Origin: Planctomycetaceae bacterium
Lineage (GTDB): Bacteria; Planctomycetota; Planctomycetia; Pirellulales; Thermoguttaceae
Assembly (NCBI GenBank): GCA_009783865.1
Contig: WRCR01000002.1
Coordinates: 1-37,226 of the forward strand
DNA length: 37,226 nt
Direction of reading: 5' to 3'
In this document: positions 1-8,371 of the stretch, one piece after another
How the letters are laid out: every line of letters begins with the position of its first letter
Position numbering within the stretch: the stretch's first letter is position 1
Program-made: the position numbers and the translations under genes
The notes under the pieces: model-generated
Told to the model about the DNA's origin: nothing
Databases searched by the model: none
What the model saw: only the letters and a program-made list of their open reading frames with translations

Positions 1-1435
1 CTTCCTCTGATTGAAAGTTGGCAATCCAATCCTTGCCGCCGTTTTGAATCTCCCGCAATTCATTCAATTACGCATTGAAATCGCTTTTGATGAAGCCGCC
101 TTCCTTGACGTTTAGCGGAATATCTTCCTTCAACGCAGCTGATAACAAATCCGCAAGTTCCGTGCAAGGGTCAATAGAACCGCAGAGACCGGCAAACAAT
201 CCGCTCTGCATTTTCTCCAGCGGCTTGCGAAGCGGCGGCAGAAGTTTCAAGGTTCTTCCTATCATCGAGAAGTCCCGCGGCGTTCCCCGATTCTGTACGA
301 CTCTCGTCAGTATCCGCTGTAAATCATAGACCTGCCGCAGATAATTTTGTATTTCCGCAATGACCGGCAGGTTGTTGGACAACTCTTCAACGGCATCGAG
401 GCGTTCATTGATTTCACTGATGTTTAGCAGCGGATTTGCAACGGCTTCGGCAAGTTCCCGCGAACCCATCGGCGTAATACATTTATCTAGAACGCCTAGC
501 AGCGAACCCTCCCGTTTGCCGCCGCGAATTGTACGGGTGATTTCCAGCATGCGCCGGCTTGATTCGTCAATCTCCAGCGAACTGTTGAGACGGTATGCCG
601 TTATTGAATCGATGTGAACGGAGGACTGCCGCTGTGTTTCGTTGACATAATCCAGCACCGCACCGGCAGCACGGATTGCGGGCAAGTCAAGCGCGTCATC
701 GGTAAAGCCGAAGCCCTCCAGCGTTGCAGTACCGAATTGCTTCAGCAACAACTGATAAGCGGATTGAAGATTGAAAACCCAGTCGGGACGCTTGCTGATT
801 TGTATGTTCGTTTGCGGCGGCAGGGAAAATGTTTCGCTTTCACTGTAAATGATTTCGGTCGGTGACACACGGGCAATGTGTTCGGCAAGATGTTCCAGCG
901 GAACTGATGCGGCGTAAAACGCACCGGTCGAAAGTTCCAGCCAAGCAATTCCCGCTGTTGTGTTCGATAGTGTTTCTTGACGAACATTCCTCGTTTTCGT
1001 GTTTTGTTTGATGTCTTCGATGTAAAATGCAAGCAGGTAATTGGATTCCTTTGGGTCGAGCAGCGTTTCTTCGGTGATGGTACCGGCTGTGACAATGCGT
1101 GTGACAGCCCGCTTGACGATTTGCCCTTGTTTGAGTGTTTTCGGGTCTTCCATTTGTTCGCAGACAGCGGCGCGGTATCCGGCTGCGATGATTTTCGCAA
1201 TGTAAGAGTCGAGTTGATGGTGCGGAAAGCCCGCCATTGGTGTGCCGTCTGCCCCTTTTTCGCGGCTGGTTAGAGTTAACCCCAGCAGTCGGGCGGCGGT
1301 CTTGGCATCGTCGTAAAACATTTCGTTGAAGTCGCCCATTCGGAAGAGGAGCAGTGCTTCGGGACAAATTCTTTTTGCCTCGTGATACTGCTTCATCATC
1401 GGCGATAATTTCGGCTCAAACGCTGACGAAAGCAT
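1..1435 (-). pseudogene. mutS: DNA mismatch repair protein MutS, 5' half with in-frame stop (runs off window)
   Basis: MutS recognises mismatches and starts strand-directed repair. The N-terminal half is clear: PMMKQYHEAK, the RMGDFNEMFYDDAK segment (the Phe-X-Glu mismatch-reading motif is kept, with Asn where Tyr is usual), then connector and core/lever sequence up to GGFIKSDFNA. There a TAA (68-70) interrupts the frame. Beyond it the same frame stays open to the window edge and still reads as MutS (LNELREIQNGGKDWIANFQ, the expected continuation of this region). The stop sits where family members usually have an acidic residue, so one GAA/GAG to TAA change could explain it. The ATPase half lies outside the window. 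No good Shine-Dalgarno sequence precedes the start at 1435, but the N-terminus aligns normally. Either a real nonsense mutation or a sequencing/assembly error. Confidence 0.85.
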
Positions 1436-1554
1436 TGAAAATCAAAGACGGGTGAAACATCGGTAAAGACATTGATTTTATCGGGTGTTTGGGAATATTC
1501 AATAGTGTTTAGCAATATTTTGTTTGTCGGGAGACGAGAAAATACACTCACTTT

Positions 1555-2106
1555 TTACAACTGCTTGATTTCCTCTTCGGGCAGTTCGGTAATGTCGATA
1601 ATATCGGCGATGGAATATCCCTTTGCTTTCATATTGCGGGCAGTTTCTATTTTACCTTCGATTTTACCTTCGGCTCTTCCTTTTTCTATTCCTTTTCTGG
1701 TCGCATTTCGCATCGTAGCAGCGTAGTCCATGCGCCATAACTCGTGCTTGTCGTATTCCATCCTCGCCTGCTCATCGGCGGACAACTGCTTCACCATTGC
1801 AACCACTTCTTCAAACACCGGCTTTTTTTTCGCTATCATTTCGTACTCCTCTCTGTTCTTTGCCCTAATCAGCATCAGCCAATCAAACAATTCAGTAGTA
1901 TCACTCTTTTTCGGCAGCTCAAGCGTATGAATTTCTTTCAAGTCCGTCAACTCTACCTTGTGCTTGGCATCGTAATAATACCTAAACGTGTGATGATACT
2001 CCGCACTATTCGGTATTACAATGAAGTCCGTGATAACTATAGTGATCACCTGCTTGATAACACCGTAGTCATCGCCTTCACCGATTTGCTCGGTAATCGT
2101 AAAACA
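1555..2106 (-). pseudogene. PD-(D/E)XK nuclease-family transposase (Rpn/PDDEXK_2 type), 5'-truncated
   Basis: The readable protein resembles the C-terminal half of the Rpn/PDDEXK_2 family: ITIVITDFIVIPNSAEYHHTF, then a helical segment with LIRAKNREEYEMIAKK, then the typical Gly/Glu/Lys-rich tail (KGRAEGKIEGK) and a terminal helix ending LPEEEIKQL. The N-terminal half, which carries the nuclease core in full members of roughly 300 residues, is absent. A GTG at 2047-2049 could start a 164-residue product. Family-like sequence (ITEQIGEGDDYGVIKQ) continues upstream of that GTG to a TAG at 2107-2109, so this is a decayed fragment and not a short gene. A GC-rich palindrome lies just upstream. A second, smaller remnant of the same family lies at 35.3 kb. 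Confidence 0.7.
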
Positions 2107-2118
2107 CTAGCTAATAAC

Positions 2119-2138
2119 CGGCGGGGGTATCCCCGCCG
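2119..2138. repeat. GC-rich palindrome, 8-bp stem and 4-nt loop
   Basis: CGGCGGGG-GTAT-CCCCGCCG is a perfect palindrome about 11 bp beyond the stop of the CpaB-like gene and at the truncated end of the transposase remnant. It matches the format of the dispersed palindromes described in the findings. It could act as a weak terminator, though no T run follows. Confidence 0.8.
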
Positions 2139-2149
2139 CTCTTATACAT

Positions 2150-3451
2150 CTACCTTGACTTCGGATTTAACGGCAGAGGTTCCGGCAAGTTTTCCTGCAA
2201 CTCCTTCTCGGCTGAACGCATGAACGGCGAATAAGTCCCCTGCCGTATTGCCGGAAGTCCTATTTCAACACCCTTCTGAACTTCGACCGTTTTCGCTTCG
2301 GAAACCTTCGCCGGAGCAGAAGTCAGCGATGCCGTTTGTACTACAGAAGTTGCCGGTCCGGAAAATGAAAGCGAAGCAGACGCATCATTGCGGATTTCAT
2401 TTTCCTTCATCGCAGGATTTTTCGATGCAGCAAACGATACCGCCGCACGGTTTTCGGATGCGTCGTCTTGCTTAATGACATCTCTTTCGATAACATTATT
2501 CGCAATAGGGATTTTTACTTCGGCAACTTTCGGCTGCGGGATTGCGGCAGCATTAGCTGCACTATCCAAGAGGCGAATCGGCTGTTTCAATACGGCTTGG
2601 AACGAAACATCCCTTGCAGGCAATTCCTGTGTTTCCGGTTCTAGTATTTCCGTTTGAAGTTCCGCCGTCATAGCGGTTTCCGCAGATGTTTCAACTGATT
2701 GTTTCGCTTGTTCGATTTGATGCGGTATAACCCGCAGCCGTCCTTCGCGGGATGCCGCTGCCAGTTTTTCCGCCTGTCCGTTTTCCAGCAAAAGAGAGAT
2801 GCTTTGAATCTTTCTGCCGCCGGACACGACTTCCTTCGCATTGACTTGATGAACGGCAACATTTCTCAAAACGATTTTTCTGTCTTCACTGCCGGTCTCC
2901 GTGTTGTCCATTGAGTAATACTTGTCGAGGACAAGGTTTTTCATACGGACGAATTCGCCGGTCTCTGCCTGCTTCGGTACACAATGAATGTCAACTTTCG
3001 CACCGGCAGTAATGAACTGCGTGAGCGGTTTGTCCGCTTCGACAACGCTGTTTCCTACCCGCAGGTTTCCGATTTCAAGCGACACAATCTGCGAACCGGC
3101 AGGAAAATACTCTGCTGTATTACCTGCGGCACTTCTCTGTAAGAGCAAGTCCTCACAGATAGGACAGTCTTTGATGAGCGGGTATGCCGGTTTGCGGCGA
3201 TACACCTGCATAAAGTCGGCTATTGCCTGCTCCGGTATTTCATCAACAGGAACGTCTTTGAAAACAACATACTCCGCCGTTATTTCCGTTCCAAGAGGGA
3301 TTTCCTTTTGCGCAACGAGAATTTTTATCGTCGGTCTTTGCTGAACTACCTCAACCGGCTTCGTACTAAGAAAGAAGTACGCGATAGAACGAGCAGTAAT
3401 TATCCCGATTACAAACGAGAGCAACAATAACACCCAGCCGCTGGTACGCAT
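2150..3451 (-). CDS. CpaB-like Flp/Tad pilus assembly protein (SAF domain)
   Basis: From the chosen ATG the protein is 433 residues. It has an N-terminal hydrophobic helix (MRTSGWVLLLLSFVIGIITA), then a SAF-like segment (ILVAQKEIPLGTEITAEYVVFKDVPVDEIP). A CpaB/RcpC-type region follows (SLEIGNLRVGNSVVEADKPL, ITAGAKVDIHCV, and a late stretch with ISLLLENGQAEKLAAA). The last 170 or so residues are low-complexity and probably disordered, which makes it longer than typical CpaB. CpaB proteins are periplasmic components of Tad secretion. The frame is open up to 3661, but the start at 3451 puts the membrane helix at the N-terminus as in the family. An alternative ATG at 3613 has an AAGGGG in front. 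No other tad genes are in the window, so its partners are elsewhere. Confidence 0.7.
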   Translation of the reverse strand: MRTSGWVLLLLSFVIGIITARSIAYFFLSTKPVEVVQQRPTIKILVAQKEIPLGTEITAEYVVFKDVPVDEIPEQAIADFMQVYRRKPAYPLIKDCPICEDLLLQRSAAGNTAEYFPAGSQIVSLEIGNLRVGNSVVEADKPLTQFITAGAKVDIHCVPKQAETGEFVRMKNLVLDKYYSMDNTETGSEDRKIVLRNVAVHQVNAKEVVSGGRKIQSISLLLENGQAEKLAAASREGRLRVIPHQIEQAKQSVETSAETAMTAELQTEILEPETQELPARDVSFQAVLKQPIRLLDSAANAAAIPQPKVAEVKIPIANNVIERDVIKQDDASENRAAVSFAASKNPAMKENEIRNDASASLSFSGPATSVVQTASLTSAPAKVSEAKTVEVQKGVEIGLPAIRQGTYSPFMRSAEKELQENLPEPLPLNPKSR

Positions 3452-3704
3452 ATTCTTACCGCCTATTCGTTGACAAAAAGTCCCTCCATGCCTTATCGGC
3501 GTTTTAGAGGACCGAACTTTAACGACATCGTTTAACCCTGTTGCCAAAAAAGGTGAGAAAAACCCCTCCAACCACCTAACATCAAGCCCTAAATTAAAAA
3601 AATTTTTCGACATAACCCCTTGAAAACAAAACATTTCCGTAAATTGTATCATTTTGCACATGGTGACTACCTATTTTAACGTTATTTTACCTATTTTGAC
3701 AATT

Positions 3705-3850
3705 AGTGGTGAGTTGCGAGAGCCGCCGACTGCGTCGGCGGAGTACAACCGGCGCAAATACTAACACACCCCCTAAACTTGGCAAGAGCAAAAAGTGCCA
3801 GTTTGAGCGGCGAGTGGTGAGTTGCGAGCGGAGAGCGGTGAGTTGCGAGA
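3705..3850. repeat. Short dispersed direct repeat GTGAGTTGCGAG (three copies)
   Basis: AGTGGTGAGTTGCGAG occurs at 3705-3720 and 3813-3828, with a close variant GCGGTGAGTTGCGAGA at 3835-3850. A related, more diverged word (GTGAGCAGCGGGTGACGAGA) is at about 26076-26095. The function is unknown; the copies are near-exact, so recent amplification is likely. Confidence 0.75.
3723..3741. repeat. GC-rich palindrome CCGCCGAC-TGC-GTCGGCGG
   Basis: A perfect 8-bp stem with a 3-nt loop, followed by a TACAAC word. The palindrome at 6449-6469 has the same stem arms and is also followed by TACAAC. Not associated with a T run. Confidence 0.8.
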
Positions 3851-3939
3851 ACAAAGCCGCAAGTGAAGGCGGATGTATCGTTTTTTGGGCAGCCGCCGCC
3901 GAAACTTGCAATAAAAACTAAAATTTTTTCTTTTTTCTA

Positions 3940-3968
3940 TTGCAATTATCACGGAAAGCAATTATAAT
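3940..3968 (+). promoter_or_regulatory. Sigma70-like promoter for the DUF1559 cluster
   Basis: TTGCAA (3940-3945) is separated by exactly 17 bp from a consensus TATAAT (3963-3968). Initiation would be near 3975, giving a leader of about 47 nt before the strong AAGGAG ribosome binding site (4008-4013) of the first DUF1559 gene. It is one of the two best promoter-like sequences seen in the window, and it fits a highly expressed surface or pilin-like product. Confidence 0.7.
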
Positions 3969-4021
3969 GGTCACAGATAGTAGTTTTTTTATTTATCATT
4001 CGTTCACAAGGAGTTTTTTCT

Positions 4022-5233
4022 ATGCGAAATTATGCAACGAAAATAGGCGATTTGAGGGGGGGAAACGAAACAATACGAGCGGCGGACGATAAACCGCCAT
4101 CCGGCAGTTATCACTGCCGGCTCTTAAGAGCATTTACCCTCGTTGAACTTCTAGTCGTCATCGCCATTATCGGCGTTCTTATTGCTTTGCTCTTGCCTGC
4201 CGTGCAAGCCGCCCGCGAGGCGGCAAGAAGAATGTCGTGCTCAAACAAACTCAAGCAAATCGTGCTGGGGGCGCACAACTATCACGATGTCAACCATGCG
4301 CTGTTTGCGAGTTTGAGTCAAGGCCGGCTTTCTCCCGACCAAACGGCAAATGCCGGCAACTACGACCGCAACAGCGGCTGGACGAGATTGTTTCCGTTTG
4401 TTGAACTGGCTCCGCTGTGGGACGCAATTATGACCACTAATATCGGCAGCGCAGTGGGAAGCAGTTCGTTAAGTACAACCAATCCGGCTGCCGCGGTTAT
4501 ATCTTCGTTTGTCTGTCCTTCTTCGGAAAATCAGAAAAAACCTACCACTGTATATTCACTAAGCAATTACCGGATGTGCCAAGGCGATAATGCAAATTAC
4601 GCCGGCGGCGGCATAAGTAATCCCGAGGTTAATGTGCGCGGCATGTTCGGCAAGTCGATTTGGCACCCGCTTTCCGCCGTTGTTGACGGTACAAGTAATA
4701 CTGTCTTTTTCGGTGAACGGGAAAACGCGCTGGCAGCAACCAACTGGAATACTTCTACCCGAATGATTAAAAACCATGCCGAATACGGCAGCACTTTTAG
4801 TACTTTCAGCGGTAGCATCAGTACTACTAATCCCATGTATTTGGTGAGCCGTCAGACCTGTCTTAATACGGTCGGAGCGAACGGGTTTTATAAGACCTCA
4901 ATCGCCGCCGCCGATATGCGGAATTACTGGAGCAATCTTTATGACGGCGCGAATTTCATCAACCGGTTTTCGACAATTATTGCGCCCAACGGACCTTCTT
5001 GTACTCACGGAAACAACGGCAGCATGATGACAGCGACTAGCAATCACAGCGGCGGCGTACAGGTTGCGCTGGGAGACGGCAGTGTGCGGTTCGTTTCGGA
5101 AACGATTGACACCGGCAGCGGCGATAATTTCTACGGCACCGGAACGGCGAGTGCAACGGCACAAGGCGAATCGCCTTTCGGCGTTTGGGGCGCAATGGGA
5201 AGCCGCGATGGCGGAGAAAGTAAAACACTGTAA
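4022..5233 (+). CDS. DUF1559 prepilin-like protein (H-X9-DG), copy 1, with extended leader
   Basis: A planctomycete DUF1559 protein of 403 residues: a type IV pilin/pseudopilin-like secreted protein expected to be processed by prepilin peptidase. Residues 38-60 are the signature [22 protein letters not shown] helix with the conserved Glu at +5, followed by [20 protein letters not shown]. The C-terminal part has [12 protein letters not shown] (H-X9-DG) and a terminal [14 protein letters not shown] motif. AAGGAG lies 8 nt before the ATG. The leader is unusual: 37 residues instead of about 7, made of IGDLRGGNE, encoded by a stretch with a G7 run and shared with copy 5, followed by two palindromic stretches (4081-4098, 4101-4120). 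First of three tandem paralogues. The exact role of DUF1559 proteins is not established. Confidence 0.92.
   Translation: MRNYATKIGDLRGGNETIRAADDKPPSGSYHCRLLRAFTLVELLVVIAIIGVLIALLLPAVQAAREAARRMSCSNKLKQIVLGAHNYHDVNHALFASLSQGRLSPDQTANAGNYDRNSGWTRLFPFVELAPLWDAIMTTNIGSAVGSSSLSTTNPAAAVISSFVCPSSENQKKPTTVYSLSNYRMCQGDNANYAGGGISNPEVNVRGMFGKSIWHPLSAVVDGTSNTVFFGERENALAATNWNTSTRMIKNHAEYGSTFSTFSGSISTTNPMYLVSRQTCLNTVGANGFYKTSIAAADMRNYWSNLYDGANFINRFSTIIAPNGPSCTHGNNGSMMTATSNHSGGVQVALGDGSVRFVSETIDTGSGDNFYGTGTASATAQGESPFGVWGAMGSRDGGESKTL
4101..4120. repeat. In-frame palindrome inside the DUF1559 copy 1 leader
   Basis: CCGGCAGT-TATC-ACTGCCGG is a perfect 8-bp stem with a 4-nt loop, preceded by a shorter hairpin GGCGG...CCGCC (4081-4098). 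Both lie in the codons of the prepilin leader upstream of the FTLVE motif and keep the frame. The TATC loop is the same as in the palindromes at 24762 and 26042. Confidence 0.8.
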
Positions 5234-5246
5234 TTTAACCATAGTT

Positions 5247-5279
5247 TAGCCGCCGACTTTCACTTTCAAGCCGACGGTA
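5247..5279. repeat. Degenerate member of the GTTTAGC/palindrome family
   Basis: After the copy 1 stop codon, GTTTAGCCGCCGAC is followed by GCCGACGGTACAA. It resembles the intact element at 6443-6475, but the second arm no longer pairs well. Read as a decayed or rearranged copy. Confidence 0.5.
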
Positions 5280-5331
5280 CAAATACGTAACATTTTTTTT
5301 ATCATAACATTTTTTATAAGGAACAACAAAA

Positions 5332-6435
5332 ATGAAAACAAACAGAAATGCTTTTACCCACGTTGAATTACTAGTCGTCATCGCCATTATCGGCGTTTTA
5401 ATTGCTTTGCTTTTGCCTGCTGTTCAGGCAGCCCGTGAAGCCGCAAGACGTATGGCGTGTTCGAACAAACTTAAACAAATCGTGTTAGGGGCGCATAACT
5501 ACCACGATGTCAATGATGGTTTGCCCGCTTGCGGAAAGCGGGGTCCCTATCCGGGACAAATTATTGTCACGACAAATAGTAACCGTCAGAACCGAAACAG
5601 CGGTTGGCCTAGTTTGTTTCCGTTTGTCGAATTGGCGGCTCAATTCGAGCAGTTGGCGCAGACCGATTTCGACCCTTGCGGTTTGACCGGGTTAGGAGCA
5701 GGTGCTTTGCGGGGTACAAACCTTATGTTGTTCATCTGCCCTTCTTCGCAAAACCAAAAGAAATCCGCTGGTACAGTGTCAATTTCCAACTATAGGATGT
5801 GTCAGGGCGACAATGCACACGCTATTAGTTATACTGCACAGGAAGCACAAAACCGCGGTGCCTTCGGATGCATGAGTTGGCTGCCGTTTGCCTCAATCTC
5901 TGATGGTACAAGCAACACAATCTTTTTCAGCGAGCGGGAAAACGCGAATCCCGATGGCGGTTGGTCTGCAAACTTTACCCGAATGATAATAGATAACAAT
6001 GAGTACGACAACAGCCAGGGTACTTTCACGACTACTTATCTGGTGAGTCGTCAGACCTGCCTTAACACGGTCGGACCTAACGGAATGTATAAGGATTCAA
6101 TCAGTTCCGCAACCAATATGCGGAACTATTGGGGTTCTCTTTACGATGGGGCGCAGTTTGTTTCGATGTTTTGTACTATCATTCCGCCGAATGGACCGAG
6201 TTGTTCTAACGGCAATACCAACGGAATAATACCGCCTTCGAGCCGGCACAGCGGCGGCGTACAGGCTGCAATGGGAGACGGCAGTGTGCGGTTCGTTTCG
6301 GACACGATTGATGCCGGCAACGGTGATAACTTCTACGGCACCGGAACGGCGAGCAATTTAGCAACCGGACCGTCGCCTTTCGGCGTTTGGGGCGCATTAG
6401 GAAGCCGCAACGGAAAAGAGAGTAAAACACTTTAA
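5332..6435 (+). CDS. DUF1559 prepilin-like protein (H-X9-DG), copy 2
   Basis: 367 residues, with the short leader usual for the family (MKTNRNA, then F8). The helix signature reads FTHVELLVV, so a His replaces Leu at position +3 of the mature protein, which is odd in an otherwise strongly hydrophobic helix; the +5 Glu is kept. The H-X9-DG motif ([12 protein letters not shown]) and the terminal [14 protein letters not shown] are present. AAGGAA precedes the ATG by about 8 nt. It is close to copies 1 and 3 in the N-terminal helix and in the C-terminal third and diverges in the middle, as expected of a tandem duplication with a variable surface-exposed domain. Probably cotranscribed with copy 1; the only thing between them is the decayed palindrome element. 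Confidence 0.92.
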   Translation: MKTNRNAFTHVELLVVIAIIGVLIALLLPAVQAAREAARRMACSNKLKQIVLGAHNYHDVNDGLPACGKRGPYPGQIIVTTNSNRQNRNSGWPSLFPFVELAAQFEQLAQTDFDPCGLTGLGAGALRGTNLMLFICPSSQNQKKSAGTVSISNYRMCQGDNAHAISYTAQEAQNRGAFGCMSWLPFASISDGTSNTIFFSERENANPDGGWSANFTRMIIDNNEYDNSQGTFTTTYLVSRQTCLNTVGPNGMYKDSISSATNMRNYWGSLYDGAQFVSMFCTIIPPNGPSCSNGNTNGIIPPSSRHSGGVQAAMGDGSVRFVSDTIDAGNGDNFYGTGTASNLATGPSPFGVWGALGSRNGKESKTL

Positions 6436-6448
6436 TTGATGAGTTTAG

Positions 6449-6469
6449 CCGCCGACATTAAGTCGGCGG
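6449..6469. repeat. GC-rich palindrome CCGCCGAC-ATTAA-GTCGGCGG
   Basis: A perfect 8-bp stem with a 5-nt loop, immediately preceded by GTTTAG (6443-6448) and followed by TACAACC, in the short gap between DUF1559 copies 2 and 3. The stem equals that at 3723-3741. Confidence 0.8.
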
Positions 6470-6500
6470 TACAACCACTTTTTTTCAAGGAACAATAAAA

Positions 6501-7619
6501 ATGAAAATAAACAGATACGCTTTTACCCTCGTTGAATTACTAGTCGTCATCGCCATTATCGGCGTTTTAATTGCTTTGCTTTTGCCTGCTGTTCAGGCAG
6601 CCCGTGAAGCCGCAAGACGTATGACATGTTCAAACAAACTCAAACAAATCGTGCTGGGTTCGCATAACTATCACGATGTCAACGACGCTCTGCCGTGTAC
6701 TTCGCAACCTGGCAATTATCCGCTGCAAACGGGCGATGCTACTACCAGAGAACGAAACAGCGGGTGGCCCAAGTTGTTTCCGTATGTAGAATTGTCCGCA
6801 CAATTCGATGCTTTGATGAGTTACGACATAGGCAAACTAACTGACAGCGGCTTTGCCCCCGGTGCCGCCGATAATCCCGTGCGGGCGAATTTAACACTGT
6901 TTCTCTGTCCTTCTTCGGCAAACCAAAGAAAGGACGAAGCAACTATGTCTATCTCTAACTACCGAATGTGCCAGGGCGACAACACAAACGCAACTAGTTA
7001 TACCGCAAAAGAGGCGCAACTGCGCGGCGCTTTCGGCACTATGAGTTGGTTCCCGCTTGCTTCCATTGTTGATGGTACCAGCAACACTGCTTTCTTCAGC
7101 GAACGAGAAAACGGAACAACAACGGGACAAACTACCAACTGGAATACTCTTTCCGGAATGATTAAAGATAACAACGAATATGGGAACAGTCAAGGTACTT
7201 TCTCTTCTGCGTCGCCTTGGTATCTGGTGAGCCGTCAGACCTGTCTCAACACGGTTGGAACTGACGGGCAATATAAGACCGCCTTAATAAGTACCGCCAG
7301 TATGCGGAATTATTTCGGCAACCTTTATGACGGTGCAAAGTTTATTACGTGTTTCGCAACGATTATTCCTCCGAATGGACCGAGTTGTTTTCACGGTAAT
7401 AATTGCGGAATGCTGACTGCAACAAGTAACCACAGCGGCGGCGTTCAGGTTGCGATGGGAGACGGCAGCGTGCGGTTCATTTCGGAAACTATTGATTCCG
7501 GCAGCGGCGACAACTTTTACGGCTCTGGAACGGCGGGCGTAACTGCAACCGGTCCTTCGCCCTTCGGTGTTTGGGGCGCACTAGGAAGCCGCAACGGAAA
7601 AGAGAGTAAGGCACCGTAA
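6501..7619 (+). CDS. DUF1559 prepilin-like protein (H-X9-DG), copy 3
   Basis: 372 residues with a canonical short leader (MKINRYA), the [20 protein letters not shown] helix starting at residue 8, and the [16 protein letters not shown] continuation. [12 protein letters not shown] supplies the H-X9-DG motif, and the protein ends with [14 protein letters not shown]. An AAGGAA ribosome binding site (6487-6492) has the same context as that of copy 2. Last gene of the tandem set. The region after the stop holds an A+T-rich sequence (7627-7675) resembling the one between DUF1559 copies 4 and 5, and no strong terminator. Confidence 0.92.
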   Translation: MKINRYAFTLVELLVVIAIIGVLIALLLPAVQAAREAARRMTCSNKLKQIVLGSHNYHDVNDALPCTSQPGNYPLQTGDATTRERNSGWPKLFPYVELSAQFDALMSYDIGKLTDSGFAPGAADNPVRANLTLFLCPSSANQRKDEATMSISNYRMCQGDNTNATSYTAKEAQLRGAFGTMSWFPLASIVDGTSNTAFFSERENGTTTGQTTNWNTLSGMIKDNNEYGNSQGTFSSASPWYLVSRQTCLNTVGTDGQYKTALISTASMRNYFGNLYDGAKFITCFATIIPPNGPSCFHGNNCGMLTATSNHSGGVQVAMGDGSVRFISETIDSGSGDNFYGSGTAGVTATGPSPFGVWGALGSRNGKESKAP

Positions 7620-7719
7620 ATTCGTCTGAACCGCTTATTACATTGATTAAATGATTACCGTGATTTTTTGTTAAACATTATTCGTAATATAAATAGAGTT
7701 GTTCGGGAACCGACATTTC

Positions 7720-7790
7720 TGCGCAGGCAGGAATCCAGAGGAACGGGTATAACCTTTTACGTCTAGATTCCCGCTTTCGCGGGAATGACG
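7720..7790. repeat. Double-hairpin dispersed repeat with ATTCCCGCTTTCGCGGGAAT, copy A
   Basis: The right part (7751-7790) is nearly identical, with one mismatch over 40 nt, to 27095-27134. It contains the perfect palindrome ATTCCCGC-TTTC-GCGGGAAT. The left part holds a diverged companion arm (GCGCAGGCAGGAATCCAGA). Repeats of this sequence type, read as VIPAKAGI in translation, are known from many bacterial genomes. Here it lies between a DUF1559 gene and the lipoprotein gene and may end or modulate transcription. Confidence 0.85.
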
Positions 7791-7868
7791 GCTTTGGAGT
7801 TTCCGAACAGGTCTAATGTAATCAAAGGTTCAGAAACATTTTTTAACCAAACCCTAGAAAGAAAATTT

Positions 7869-8363
7869 ATGAGAACAGTATTGCTTTTGTGTTTATCTAT
7901 GCTGCTTTTAACCGGTTGCGGTACGCCGAAGCCGGAAGGAATGCCCGACTTGTATCCGGTTAAAGTGAAAGTCCACGATGGCGGCAAAGCACTCGACGTT
8001 ATCGGCGTGGAATTTTATAAAACGGGTGAGGCGACCCAGTATTCGCTGGGCGGAGTGACCGACTCTTCCGGCAATGCCGACGTTCTGACGATTAGCGGAA
8101 AATTCACCGGCAAAGGTCTTCCCGCCGGTTCTTACCGCGTTGTGCTGCGGCAGCGTGTCGAAATTCCGGCGGAGTTGCAGGAAGACGAAAACGTTGAGTT
8201 GTCGGATTCCGCACGACTGGAACTGGAAAAGAAACGGAAAAAGTTTATGGACGAAAATCTGAAATTTTCATCGAAGTTATCTAGTCCAGCAGAAACGCCG
8301 CTGAAAATTGAGGTTTCTCAATCCGGCGGCGAATTAGATGTTGACGTTTCGCAATATAAATAA
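7869..8363 (+). CDS. Small lipoprotein, planctomycete type, unknown function
   Basis: From the ATG at 7869 the product is 164 residues. It has a lipoprotein signal peptide (MRTVLLLCLSMLLLTGC; the lipobox cysteine is residue 17). The mature part has a beta-sandwich-like pattern: YPVKVKVHDGGKALDVIGVEFY, then GGVTDSSGNADVLT and GLPAGSYRVVLRQR. This resembles the transthyretin/carboxypeptidase-regulatory-like domains common in planctomycete lipoproteins. A charged helical stretch (LELEKKRKKFMDENLKF) follows. The frame is open upstream to 7785, but that part encodes no signal and overlaps the dispersed repeat, so it is excluded. Expected location: a membrane facing the periplasm. No specific function can be assigned. 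Confidence 0.75.
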   Translation: MRTVLLLCLSMLLLTGCGTPKPEGMPDLYPVKVKVHDGGKALDVIGVEFYKTGEATQYSLGGVTDSSGNADVLTISGKFTGKGLPAGSYRVVLRQRVEIPAELQEDENVELSDSARLELEKKRKKFMDENLKFSSKLSSPAETPLKIEVSQSGGELDVDVSQYK

Positions 8364-8371
8364 GCGGCATC

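Larger units (their letters stand above)
3452..3939. other. Intergenic region between divergent genes, repeat-rich
   Basis: No convincing gene is visible. The region holds the upstream sequence of the cpaB-like gene and an A+T-rich stretch with ACCTATTTT repeated (3668-3699). It also holds a GC palindrome (3723-3741), three copies of a GTGAGTTGCGAG-containing word (3705-3850), and a T-rich run leading into the DUF1559 promoter. The short frames across the repeats read as Arg/Ser/Leu-rich low complexity on both strands and are not supported as genes. Confidence 0.6.

Noticed and set aside
3452-3661. Upstream extension of the CpaB-like protein to 3661
   Set aside because: It would put 70 unrelated residues before the membrane helix; the start at 3451 fits the family. 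The ATG at 3613 with AAGGGG remains a minor alternative.
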